Positions 19,927 to 29,203 of a DNA stretch of 33,708 nt are shown here, in pieces. Made by a program: the position numbers and the translations under genes. A model generated the notes under the pieces. That model worked only from the letters and a program-made list of their open reading frames with translations, was not told the origin of the DNA and ran no database searches. The DNA lies in contig BFEA01000379.1 of assembly GCA_003427395.1 (NCBI GenBank), positions 169,911 through 203,618 of the forward strand. The letters run 5' to 3'. The stretch's first letter is position 1, and each line of letters starts with the position of its first letter. Origin of the DNA: Chara braunii. Lineage: Eukaryota > Streptophyta > Charophyceae > Charales > Characeae.

Positions 19927-20597
19927 TAGACGTAGCTAGTAAAGACCTCAGTATTCCGGGTTGGAAGGGGGAGGGATTCCCGGCCTCCAGAGGAAGAAAA
20001 AGGAAAAAAGATGGCACGTTATCTAGGCAAAAGTTAGGCCAGATTAACAAAGGCAGCGATCAGCTGAGAGGAGCATTGCTTTTCTAAGTCTCGACGCTAT
20101 CACCGAATAAGCTTCAAAAGCAGTGTAGCACTAGCAGTTAGCAAGCAGCAATGGTAACAGTGGCATCAGGCTAACTTAGGCAGGGGTGAGGGGAGGTATA
20201 TCCATCCAGACTGGACGTAATCAGTGCCCTCCCTTGGGTCTCCCACCCATTATGGGGAGAAGCGTTTTCGAGTGTGTTGTAATCTGTATTTCAAAACTTG
20301 CCGGTGGAATAGGAACCAAATTGACGCTCCCCAAAAATGCCCAGTAATTATTGCCGTATCTGGACTGAAAGTTTGACCAAATACAGCTATAATGACCGGG
20401 CGTTGCATTCGGGTGAAGACGGTAGTAGTAGACAAGAGGAGGGGGGAAGGAAACCAGTAGGGTTCTATAGAAAGTGAGGGACGGGGGAGGGGGGAAGGGT
20501 AGAGGAGGGAAGTAGGGGGGCAAGGAACAGAACAGAGGAAGGCAAACTACAGGGTTCTCAATACTAACCGCTGGAGCAGACTAATCTAGAATGCCAA

Positions 20598-21017
20598 NNN
20601 NNNNNNNNNNNNNNNNNNNNNNNNNNNNNNNNNNNNNNNNNNNNNNNNNNNNNNNNNNNNNNNNNNNNNNNNNNNNNNNNNNNNNNNNNNNNNNNNNNNN
20701 NNNNNNNNNNNNNNNNNNNNNNNNNNNNNNNNNNNNNNNNNNNNNNNNNNNNNNNNNNNNNNNNNNNNNNNNNNNNNNNNNNNNNNNNNNNNNNNNNNNN
20801 NNNNNNNNNNNNNNNNNNNNNNNNNNNNNNNNNNNNNNNNNNNNNNNNNNNNNNNNNNNNNNNNNNNNNNNNNNNNNNNNNNNNNNNNNNNNNNNNNNNN
20901 NNNNNNNNNNNNNNNNNNNNNNNNNNNNNNNNNNNNNNNNNNNNNNNNNNNNNNNNNNNNNNNNNNNNNNNNNNNNNNNNNNNNNNNNNNNNNNNNNNNN
21001 NNNNNNNNNNNNNNNNN
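20598..21017. other. Assembly gap, 420 N
   Basis: A run of N bases. ORFs that appear to cross it are meaningless. Confidence 1.
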
Positions 21018-21750
21018 TGCAGTTGCAGTTGCTGCATTAAATAGCGCGGCGTAGACATATGCAATCAGACTCGTTCCCTTCTTCGCTCAGCATACATGGA
21101 AACAGATGGCAGACACGCTGGCGCCAGGCGCCCACACAAAGCTCAAAGATATACAACCGAGAACACAGTTTTGATACAAACTTGCTTCGAACAGCTATGG
21201 TGCCTACGCGCCTTCACTCTTCCCTTCCAACACTGTATCCTCAACACTTCTCACACGTACGCTTCCCTGGATCTCCCTGGATGTCCCACACACGTGCACA
21301 ACTTCACTGAACACTCACACACACACACGCTACAACCTATCTTCTACCCTAGCGCAGCTATGGCTGCTGCTACCTCTACCACCAACTATCGGTTATGGCC
21401 GCTTTATCTCCCTCAGCCCACTTCTTCTTCGGGCACTCGCAGACCTCCTTGCACAAGTCGCTCTGGCAGCTCTTCCTCACGGCTTGCAGTCTGAATCAAT
21501 GAATAACTGAATGCTGCCTCTTGATTTATACTTCAGTTGGTCGCTGGTCCGCTCCTTTCCTTCGGGCCTAGGATGCACACAGTCCCACATGGTACTTGCT
21601 GACTGGACAAGGTGCGACTGGGACTGGTACCGCTGACCTGGTAAGTCTGCCCATTTTCCCACTTGCCTCTAAGCCCCTTGTGCAAGGCCTCTATCCCAGT
21701 GGTGGTAAGAGAACCACCGGGATTGAGGCTTTGTCGACGGACCGCTCCAT
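21018..21750. other. No confident gene
   Basis: A 132-codon plus-strand ORF (21096-21494), rich in Thr, Ser, Pro and His, has no recognisable domain and starts close to the gap. It could be a chance ORF; a spliced gene cannot be excluded. Confidence 0.35.
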
Positions 21751-21864
21751 CTATTGGTGGGGAGCATCACCTGCTGGAAACCGGGTCCAGCGTCCCTCTT
21801 AAGAAAACCATGAGATGAGTTCCGGAAGAACACAGGTGCTGGAAACCGGGTCCAGCGTCCCATC
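21751..21864 (-). repeat. Copies 4 and 5 of the hairpin repeat family, in tandem
   Basis: On the plus strand, CTGGAAACCGGGTCCAGCG occurs at 21773-21791 and again at 21840-21858. The first copy also carries the CTATTGGTGGGGAGCA block shared, in reverse, with 14621-14640. Both copies are in the opposite orientation to copies 1 to 3. Confidence 0.8.
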
Positions 21865-22154
21865 ACTGTCTGTAATCTTAGACCTATTGGTTGGTCTTCC
21901 TATGCTGAGAACTAGGACTACGGACTGCTTCTGAGACTCTCGAAGGGGCAGTCCTAGAAGACTCTAGACCTTCCTATTTGCCCTTTCGGTTCTATAGCAG
22001 CTTTCAGAGCCACAGCAGCTACGACCAGACATAGACTACGACTCCTACCCTACAGGTAAGCAGCTCGAACCTACTCAACCCTTGTATCTACAACGGCCCT
22101 AGACAGACAACTTTAGGGGCAGGTCACGGGTTCAAACATTGATGGGGCAAACTG
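21865..22154. other. No supported gene
   Basis: No coding or structural signal was recognised. A tRNA B-box-like CGGGTTCAAAC lies near 22127-22137 without a matching A box or cloverleaf. Confidence 0.4.
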
Positions 22155-22390
22155 GGATCTACATCTGCTACTGCAAAGGTGAAAACTGTTTCACGCCCAC
22201 CGTCCTAAATTCGAGGTCCTCCGAGAATATTTGAGTGCAAGGCAGGACCTTTACCTTTCTTATCTCTCTCATAGGCTCGNACTATATCGGGAGCAGTNTC
22301 TAGAAGCTCTGTTCGGGTAAACCAGCGGTCGTCTTCCGGTTCTTGATAGGTAAATCTAACTTTGTACTGTTTCTGTGGATGACCTCTACC
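22155..22390 (-). pseudogene. Ty3/gypsy chromodomain tail, copy A
   Basis: The minus strand encodes QKQYKVRFTYQEPEDDRWFT followed by RTELLxTAPDIVxAYxRDKK, the C-terminal half of a chromodomain from a Ty3/gypsy polyprotein. It resembles, but is not the same family as, the tail of the element at 24541-27481. Two N bases (22280, 22308) lie in it. The segment is repeated at 22614-22850. In this copy the stop codon seen in copy B reads as Ser (TCA). The rest of the polyprotein is absent upstream. Confidence 0.75.
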
Positions 22391-22613
22391 TCCTGTTCTG
22401 AATACATCTTCACCCTGTGTTAGTCCCCAGGCAGCCCGGCTGCAGGAAGGTTGCCCGGTACCCTCCAGGCGGCGCGGACCGGGCAGGGCCCAGGCAGGGT
22501 CCCGGGCGATCCCAGCGCATAATATTTAAAAAATAGACTAAAAAATAAAATAAAAAAACTACCAAAAAAAAAATGTACACGGGTTCGGGGCAGATCTAGG
22601 GATTGAGCCCTGG
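22391..22613. other. Spacer between duplicated chromodomain fragments
   Basis: GC-rich DNA with repeated GGCAG and GGGC steps, then an A-rich tract (about 22520-22572). No gene seen. Confidence 0.5.
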
Positions 22614-22848
22614 GATCTACATCTGCTAGTGCAAAGGTGAAAACCGTTTCACTCCCGCCGGCCTAAATTCGAGGTCCTCCGAGAATATTTCAGTGCAAGG
22701 CAGGACCTTTACCTTTCTTATCTCTCTTATAGGCTTGGACTATATCGGGAGCAGTTTCTAGAAGCTCTGTTCGGGTAAACCAGCGATCGTCTTCCGGTTC
22801 TTGATACGTAAATCTAACTTTGTACTGTTTCTGTGGACAACCTCTACC
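22614..22848 (-). pseudogene. Ty3/gypsy chromodomain tail, copy B
   Basis: This is a direct repeat of 22155-22390 with about 5 percent differences. It encodes the same chromodomain tail on the minus strand and ends in GKGPALH and a TGA stop. Homology to copy A stops exactly where the small inverted-repeat element at 22849-22953 begins. The duplication includes DNA 3' of the stop, so it is a fragment of an element end and not a domain duplication within a protein. Confidence 0.8.
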
Positions 22849-22953
22849 TAATGCAGTTCGATTTTCACTTAGGCCCCCCCCTTTTTCGCTGCCTTTGAAT
22901 CTGCTAGGCACAGTAATCAACAGGGACAAAATGAACTAAATCGAACTGCATTA
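22849..22953. mobile_element. MITE-like element with 16-bp terminal inverted repeats
   Basis: TAATGCAGTTCGATTT at 22849-22864 is matched exactly by its reverse complement at 22938-22953. If the outer TA on each side is a target duplication, the repeats are 14 bp and the element is about 101 bp, as for Tc1/mariner-type MITEs. The interior is about 70 bp, non-coding, with a C run. Other copies were not searched for. Confidence 0.65.
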
Positions 22954-23585
22954 AAGTGTGTCATTCTTAGGAGTCTTACTACCGCAGCGATCTGAAATGC
23001 TCCCCAAAAGAAAAAAAACTATCAACAGTGCATGATCTCCCTTCGAGACCGCGGTGTTGAGCACTAGTAATTTATAGGTCCTACTCTTTGGTGTGTAAGG
23101 AGGATCATCAACATACCGGTCTTTCCGCTCGCTGGTCAAATGGAAAATTGTGCCATGCCTTACCAAGGTTCTCGTCAGATCCTCGTGGGTTAGAGGGTCA
23201 ATGCACACAACTCAAGTAGTCAGCCTTGTCCTCTGTCTTCAACCCAGATTCTCACGTCATTGTCCATGCATAGTCAGTGAGGGAGCCAACCCCAATCCAC
23301 TTTCTCTCACACAAGCAGATCGCTTGTGATCAACAAGGAGCGCACATTTTCTATCAGTCTCGCATTGTTAAGGAAGACCTCAAACAAACTCTGAGGTTAG
23401 CAACTCAGTCTCCATTTGCCCTCAACTATTATCTCTTGCCAGCAGTTCGCAGTTTCATCCTCAGCCCACACTCCATCGCTGTGACTGACTGGTGGCTCGC
23501 TCCTTCCTCATCCTCCACCTGCCAAACTTTGATCACCCGTTGCCTGGTAAGTCGCAGATGTTGAATGCAGCGTGCGTTTCTCTAA
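22954..23585. other. No confident gene; one 85-codon ORF
   Basis: A minus-strand ORF (23208-22951) reads plausibly like protein (for example RYVDDPPYTPKSRTYKLLV), but I do not recognise it. It may belong to the same decayed element as the chromodomain fragments. Confidence 0.3.
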
Positions 23586-24085
23586 GTCAAAACCTTGGGA
23601 CAAGCAACGGCCAGTTAACAGTCGCTCAGTGAGCAAGTGGGACGCGAACGTGTATCCTTGGCTCTCCGACAAGTCGCTCTCTCTCTCCGCCGTGCGACCC
23701 CAGTCAGAACTAGGCGAGAAAGTCAAACCCTCGTCCCCTTTGTAACCGCCAAGTGGCAGTCTCTCGACGAGTGGCATGGCAGCATGTGTCCTCCTGTCTA
23801 CCGTGCGGCATCATTCATGCATGCTAGGCCTGATCGACAAGTCAAAAACCTTGTCTCTTTTTCAACTGCTAAGTGATCATCCAGCGGGTCGTCAAGTGGC
23901 ACAGGGGCACGTGTCCTTGGTTGCCAGGCAACTCATCCGCTCTGCCCGCATTGGGTGAGTGTTGAGAACTGAGCTCAAAAGTCCAACCTTAGTCCCTCTT
24001 GTAACGGCCAAGTGGCCGTTTCCCTGGGTCAACAGCTGGCTGTTGTGCCCATCGACACGTGGCACCTGAGCACACACGTACGCGT
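23586..24085. repeat. Four-unit imperfect repeat array, 120-137 bp period
   Basis: Units start near 23586, 23720, 23840 and 23979 with AAGTCAAAACC-like sequence. Each continues with a CCAAGTGGC-like block and a CACGTGTCC-like block. The third and fourth units hold the palindrome CACGTG or ACACGTGG (G-box core). Units are diverged and vary in length. Confidence 0.65.
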
Positions 24086-24540
24086 CGCTGGAACCGGGGA
24101 GGGCACTGCCTAAGTAGACCGGGCCCAGTGGTACTACCGCTGACACTGATTCCAGGTCCGGTAGTCGCGCTGGTGAAGCTGGTTTCCAGACCGGGCTGCA
24201 AAATACAGCCCCGACAGACACCCTCTAGTCTGGATCTAGGCCTCGCCAATGCGAGTACCGCTGTCGCTTAGACCGACCTCTTTTATTATTATTATGTTTT
24301 ATTTTATTTATTATCAAGGCTAGTCGAGCCTTTCGCACAAAAAAAAAATCATCGGTGGCACCTCAGCAGGATTGGCCACGAAATGATCAGGGCTAATTAG
24401 TCTGATAATCTGCAGCGCTGCGTCTTGCCGTTAAGTGGAGCAAACTCGATCGAGGTTCACTCAAATTGGACTAATGGGGTACGTCTTACCCCTCTGGTCA
24501 GAACATCAAACTGGTGTGATAGAATTTGACACACTGAGGA
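24086..24540. other. No gene; A/T-rich tract before the chromovirus pol region
   Basis: TTATTATTATT and TTTTA runs occur at about 24275-24315, followed by an A run. No primer-binding site, 5' LTR, gag or protease was recognised here. Confidence 0.5.
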
Positions 24541-24573
24541 GGGCCAGAATGTCAGGCCCTCCGACACCGGTAG

Positions 24574-25367
24574 CCGATTCTTCCCCCACGGACTTGTCTT
24601 CGGACCCCCGTGTGGTGCGGTTAATTGACGAGTTCACCGACATCTTCGAGTCACATACCGGTGTGGTTCCAGCTTACGGTCCTCCGCGCGCAACTCGATG
24701 ACTTGTTCGATAAAGACTGGATCCACCTTAGTAGCTCCCCATATGAAGCTCTCTTTTCGTACGGAAGAAGAACAAGGATCTACAATTGTGCATCGACTAC
24801 CGCAAGCTCAACGCGCAAACCGTCAATAATGCGGGGCCTCTTCCTCATATTGACGATCTCCTTGAGCAGTTCGGTGGTGCGAAGCACTTTTCTAAGTTGG
24901 ATTTGAAGTCGGGATATCATCAGATTTCGATCCAGCGGAACGATCGCTATAAATCCGCGTTCAAGACACGGTATGGGCATTTTGAGTGGGTGGTTATGCC
25001 TTTTGGCCTCACCAATGCCCCAACAACCTTTCAAGCGACAATGACCAACGAGTTCCGTATGATGTTGGACTGGTTTGTGCTAGTCTACTTAGACGACATT
25101 CTCGTTTATAGTTGGACATTGGAGGATCATCTTGAGCACCTTCGACGAGTGTTGGAGACAATCCACCGCGCCAAGTACAAAGCCAACCACGACAAGTGCG
25201 AATTTGTCCGGCAAGAGTTGGAATACTTGGGCCATTTTGTCACACCGGAGGGCATCAGTCCATTGTCGGTCAAGATTCAAGTCGTCCAAGAGTGGCCGGA
25301 ACCGCTAAACGTCACGAATGTCCGTTCGTTCCTTGGCCTTGTCGGCTACTACCAACGTTTTATCTAG
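24574..25367 (+). pseudogene. Chromovirus reverse transcriptase
   Basis: The pre-RT block reads in one frame to 24701. LDDLFDKDWIHLSSSPY continues in another frame, and the main frame resumes with FVRKKNKDLQLCIDYRKLN. From residue 1 at 24786, motif A is FSKLDLKSGYHQI (catalytic Asp39), motif B is MPFGLTNAPTTFQ (71-83), and motif C is VYLDDILVYS with YLDD at 101-104. The connection region follows (RSFLGLVGYYQRFI), and TAG at 25365-25367 interrupts before GYSKI. The enzyme would copy element RNA into cDNA inside virus-like particles. The two early frame changes lie within about 70 bases and could include an assembly error. Confidence 0.95.
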
Positions 25368-26174
25368 GGATACTCGAAGATCGTGGCCCACTTGACCAAG
25401 CTTCAATGCGAGGATCGGCCGTTTGACTTCGGAGAGGATGAGCGAGAATCATTTTTGGCTCTAAAAGCCGAGCTATTATCTGCGGAGGTCTTGCGCATAT
25501 ACGACTCGCTATTGCCAACGCGCGTCACTACGGATGCGTCCGACTATGGCATTGGTGTCGTCCTCGAACAACACGATGGCATGGACGGGCACCCAGTAGA
25601 GTACTTCCGCAAGAAAGTGCCTATCGTGCACTCCATTGATGATGCACGCAAGAAGGAGCTCCTAGACTTCGTCCACGCGCTCGAGCGGTGGCGACACTTC
25701 CTCCTTGGTCGAAGTCAGTTCCGATGGGTAACGGACAACAATCCGTTGGTCTTTTACAAGATCCAACACACCGTCAATAGCACCATCGCCCGTTGGATGG
25801 CTTTCATCGACCAATTCGACTTCTTTCCCCATCACATTTCGGGGAAGTCTAACCGTTTTGCGGATGTTCTTTCACGACGTCCGAATCATTGTACCGCAGT
25901 CTATTCGACCTTTGAGATCGACGACGACCCGCGGGAAAGCTTCATCCGCGGCTACCAACCCGACCCCGACTTTCGCGACAAGTACGCGAATTGCTCCTCT
26001 CCTAATCCGGCGCCTTCTCACTACCAGATCCAAGAGGGGTACTTGCTTGTCCGCACGCGGGGGAAGGACCTTCTTTGCGTACCGAGTGACTCTCACTTGC
26101 GTACACGGTTTCTTGGTGAGTTCCACGATGCTCCTGCCACCGGACACTTTGGAGTCAATCGCACGGTTGGCTGA
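25368..26174 (+). pseudogene. Chromovirus RNase H and integrase N-terminal zinc region
   Basis: This stretch continues in the RT frame after the TAG. RNase H motifs are VTTDASDYGIGVVLEQ (first Asp), ARKKELLDFVHALERWRHFL (Glu), RWVTDNNPL (Asp) and NRFADVLSRRP (last Asp). It then reads LGEFHDAPATGHFGVNRT, which supplies the two His of the integrase HHCC zinc finger. A TGA ends the frame at 26172-26174. The two Cys (CESC) appear in the next frame at about 26230-26241. Confidence 0.93.
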
Positions 26175-26182
26175 CTTCGCGA

Positions 26183-27481
26183 GTGCTTTTTGTGGCCATG
26201 CCTTCTCAGCGACGTCACACGCGCTATTGCGAGTCATGTGAGGTTTGTCGGCGCTGCAAATCCCGCAACCATCGTCCGTACGGAGAGTTGCGACCATTAC
26301 CGGTCGCCTTGAGCCGAAGGGAAGCGATTGCCATGGACATTACCGAGTCGTTCCCCAAGCACAAGACCGGTGTGGATGGGATTCTCACGGTGGTCGACCG
26401 ACTCACCAAGTTCGCCATGTTTTTGCCTTACCGCTATCATGTCAAGGCACCAGAGTTGGCCGAGGTTCTTTACGCCGGTTGGATTCGAACCAAGGGTTAC
26501 CCCAAGGAAATCGTCTGCGACCGCGACACTCGGTTCATGTCCGATTTTTGGATGGCGCTCATCAAACGATGGGGCTTATCTCTCAAGCCACGTTCGGCTC
26601 GCCACCCCCAAACAAATGGCCAAACGGAGAGGGCGCATCAGACCGCACAGGTTCTCCTTCGCACTCTCATCCGTCCCGACTAAAAGGATTGGGTTGAGCG
26701 GTTGCCGGATGTCGAGTTGGCATACAACTCGTCCATCCACCCGGCTATCGGGATGTCTCCCTTCGAGTTCGAGCATGGCTTGCCGGTCACTTATCCGTTG
26801 GACACAATCATTCCACAAGCAGCCGAGAGCGACGACCATCTTCTTTTCTTGCGATGGATGCAAGAGCTACTTGTCAAAGCACACGACCAGATGGCTAAGA
26901 CGCAGCAACGCATGAGCCAACATGCCAATTGCCAGCGTCTTCCTTGTCCATTCCGCATTGGCGATCTCGTTTGGGTTTCCGCCGCAGAGTTCAGCCTCGA
27001 GCAAGATATCTCTCGCAAGCTCCTCCTGAAAAGGATGGGTCCCTGGCCGATCGTGGCACCCGCTGGGGATGCACCCGAAGGACCTTCCTTCATCATTCAG
27101 GTGCCCGCCCACTTGCCCGTCTACCCGGTCTTTCATTGCTCCAAGTTGGCTCCTTACACGCCAGCAGAACATGACGACTTTCCTGGGCGACGATCGCGAG
27201 ACCCCCCCTCTATGGACGGTTTTCAAGAGGTCAGCGACATCATCTCTCAGCGACGCTACGACAACAGGCCGACCAAATACTTGGTACACTTTGTGTACTG
27301 CACCCACAAAGCCGACAATTGGTTGACCCGTGCTGAACTCCAAGCAACAGCTCCAGATGTTCTCGCACGCAACGAAGGCAAGATGCAAGGCAAGCCGGTA
27401 TCTTCGGCTCCACGTCACACCCGCGTCCAGGTTCCACCTTCAGATCGCCAGCTTTGCCGTCGACCCGACTTGACTTCATAA
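26183..27481 (+). pseudogene. Chromovirus integrase core, GPY/F-like region and chromodomain
   Basis: The frame opens within the HHCC finger (CESCEVC). The catalytic triad is AMDITESF (Asp), IVCDRDTRFMSDF (Asp) and HPQTNGQTER (Glu), with 35 residues between the second Asp and the Glu. TAA at 26681-26683 interrupts before KDWVERLPDVELAYNSS. KRMGPWPIV is the GPY/F-type motif that follows the core. A chromodomain begins near VSDIISQRRYDNRPTKYLVH, continues with aromatic positions (KADNWLTRAEL), and ends in a short basic tail. The product would insert element DNA, and the chromodomain would steer it to modified histones. Only the TAA breaks this part. Confidence 0.95.
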
Positions 27482-27490
27482 GTAGGGGGG
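27482..27490 (+). promoter_or_regulatory. Polypurine tract
   Basis: GTAGGGGGG follows the pol stop directly and precedes TGTGTTACATG, a plausible LTR start with TG. This is the usual site for plus-strand priming in Ty3/gypsy elements. Confidence 0.65.
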
Positions 27491-27505
27491 TGTGTTACAT
27501 GCTGA

Positions 27506-27703
27506 GCCTGCAAACAAGGGCCATTTTCAGGCCTTGTGTCATTTCAGCCTGAAAGCCTGAAAACAAGGGCCTACAGGCCCTGTGTCATTTCAGCCTGCCT
27601 GAAAATAAGGGCCTACAGGCCGCATGTCGTTTCAGCCTAAAAAAGGGCCCTCCAGGCCCTAAGTGTTTTCAGCCTGAAACGGAGGGCCATTTTCAGGCCC
27701 TCA
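27506..27703. repeat. Five tandem units of about 40 bp with internal palindromes
   Basis: Units start with GCCTG or GCCTA at about 27506, 27547, 27593, 27635 and 27672. The first four end in TTTCA or TTTTCA and the fifth runs into GGCCCTCAT. Each holds a palindromic core such as AGGGCCTACAGGCCCT or GGGCCCTCCAGGCCC. The array sits at the start of the putative LTR, upstream of its TATA box. Confidence 0.8.
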
Positions 27704-27856
27704 TAAGATCGACCAGCCCTGAAACTTAGGCACCAGACCAGGGTTTTAGCACAGGCCATTTTGGGCCTGTTTTCAAGACAACCTTGGTTGAACTTCAACA
27801 CCAGGGTCTGGCACGTTTTGGCATTGGCAAGAGCAGCCTCCTGGACGGGCCAACAC

Positions 27857-27863
27857 TATATAA
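27857..27863 (+). promoter_or_regulatory. TATA box in the putative LTR
   Basis: CTATATAAG lies downstream of the 40-bp repeats, in the place expected for the U3 promoter. Confidence 0.5.
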
Positions 27864-27992
27864 GACTGGCCCGCCCTGCAGGCTGCAGGTAGTTCATCGG
27901 GGACTTCCCAGGCACTTCACGTGCAGTTCAGGAGGCAGGAGGTAGTCTTCAAGATTCGGCAGCAGCACTCTGGAGGAGCGCTGCAGTAGTAG

Positions 27993-28386
27993 TAGTAGCG
28001 TTAGCAGTAGTCTTCAGCGCTGGGCGCTAGTAGGAGCTAGAGTAGCACTGGAGAGAGAGAGAGATTTGGAGGAGGCCAGGGAGACCTGCAGCGCCATAGC
28101 TCCAGCTTCGTGTTCGAGGTACCTGCAGCACGTCGCCATCTTCAGAGGTTAGTACCTGTCACATGGCAGAGAGAGAGAGAGAGAGANTAGTAGTAGCGCT
28201 AGCTGTAGTCTTCGGCGCTGGGCGCCATAGCCATAGCAGTGGTCTTCAGCGCTGGGCGCTGTAGGTGGTAGGTAGTAGAGTGGGGAGAGACACTGGCGGA
28301 GGCCAGTGGTACGTACCTGTGGCGCCATCGCTCCAGCTCCATCTTCGAGGTACCTGCATCAAGGCGCCAACTTCACAGGTTAGTAC

Positions 28387-28390
<4 letters not shown>
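27993..28390. repeat. Two tandem units of about 198 bp, each ending in a GA tract
   Basis: Both units begin TAGTAGCG (27993 and 28191). They share a CAGCGCTGGGCGC-type block, GAGGCCAG, CGCCAT.GCTCCAGCT, TTCGAGGTACCTGCA and AGGTTAGTAC, and then run into (GA)n. Unit 2 contains an extra copy of the CGCTGGGCGC block. One N lies at 28187. Confidence 0.75.

Positions 28391-28471
<81 letters not shown>
28388..28471. repeat. (GA)42 microsatellite
   Basis: About 84 bases of uninterrupted GA. ORFs on both strands across it are simply repeat readings (Arg-Glu or Ser-Leu). Confidence 0.97.
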
Positions 28472-28476
<5 letters not shown>

Positions 28477-29152
28477 CTCCCTCCTCCTCTCATTCCACCA
28501 TCCCTTCCTCACCCTCTCGCTATCTGACTTCTCGGCATCAGCAGACTACGGGCGAGAGAGAGATTGATGACTTTGGGGATGTTGACGACATTGGGATACA
28601 GACTCAACTTTGGGATCGAGACATTGACAAGGGACTATTTGGGATCGATACCAGTGACACTTGGGTGACGACATTCCCATCTTCTCCCTCATCTTCGTCT
28701 ACTCCCCCTCCTCTTCGTCTGTGGATGTTTGGGGCTGGCACATTCTTCCTGAGTGAGTGCCAGGGCCCTTCACACCTTGTAATGATGATGAGGTATGTTC
28801 GGTCTGCATTGCAACATCGATTGGGTTGATCATTGGTGTCCTAGCATTCTGCTGCGCTATCTTGTACTATGTGAGGAAGGTTGGTCGTTGTTCTGGTTTG
28901 CACCATTACGGTATGCAACACTTTGGTATCTCTTCCTCCTCTCACATGTGTGATGTATGATGGGATGTCGTGTCAGTCCCGGTCAGGTCAAGACTTATAT
29001 CCAAGTCTTCCACTGCGCTCCAAAGTACCTTTTTGTATGCATCAGGATGTACACTGCTTGTTGAGATTCCACTAACACTGCATTGTGTATTCAGTCCTTT
29101 TCATCACCTTGCGGATCCTTGGCTGTACATACATTGCCCAACTGGGCATGTA

Positions 29153-29153
<1 letters not shown>
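28472..29153. other. No confident gene; one short ORF with a membrane-like segment
   Basis: A 67-codon plus-strand ORF (28757-28960) contains CIATSIGLIIGVLAFCCAIL, a likely membrane span flanked by an acidic N-side and a basic C-side (YYVRKVGR). No family is recognised. It may be an exon of an unseen gene or chance. Confidence 0.3.

Positions 29154-29202
<49 letters not shown>
29154..29202. repeat. (CA)24 microsatellite
   Basis: About 49 bases of uninterrupted CA. ORFs giving His-Thr repeats are artefacts of it. Confidence 0.97.

Positions 29203-29203
<1 letters not shown>

Larger units (their letters stand above)
18939..20597. other. No supported gene; two copies of the hairpin repeat
   Basis: Short ORFs only. 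The stretch holds repeat copies at 19731-19750 (a shortened form lacking ACCCGG from the loop) and 19902-19926. It becomes G-rich toward the assembly gap. Confidence 0.45.
24541..27481 (+). mobile_element. Ty3/gypsy chromovirus pol region, 5'-truncated and lightly decayed
   Basis: The order is RT, RNase H, integrase, chromodomain. This is the Ty3/gypsy order (integrase last), and the terminal chromodomain marks a chromovirus. Recognisable homology starts in the pre-RT segment (VVRLIDEFTDIFESHTGVVP). Gag, protease and 5' LTR were not found upstream. Breaks seen: frame changes near 24690, 24755 and 26175, TAG at 25365-25367, and TAA at 26681-26683. Otherwise all catalytic motifs are intact. A stop at 27479-27481 is followed by a polypurine tract. 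Confidence 0.97.
27491..28390 (+). mobile_element. Putative 3' LTR of the chromovirus (right end not fixed)
   Basis: The region starts TGTGTTACATG right after the polypurine tract. A TATA box (TATATAA, 27857-27863) lies about 370 bases in, as expected for an LTR promoter. The region carries two internal repeat systems. No 5' LTR is available for comparison, so the end is a guess; it may extend past the (GA)n tract. Confidence 0.5.

Noticed and set aside
20564-21064. Long ORFs of unknown residues on both strands
   Set aside because: They cross the 420-N gap and have no sequence content.
22120-22145. tRNA B-box-like CGGGTTCAAAC (possible SINE or tRNA)
   Set aside because: No A box at the right distance and no cloverleaf could be drawn.
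28246-28567. ORFs encoding Arg-Glu or Ser-Leu repeats
   Set aside because: They are translations of the (GA)n microsatellite.
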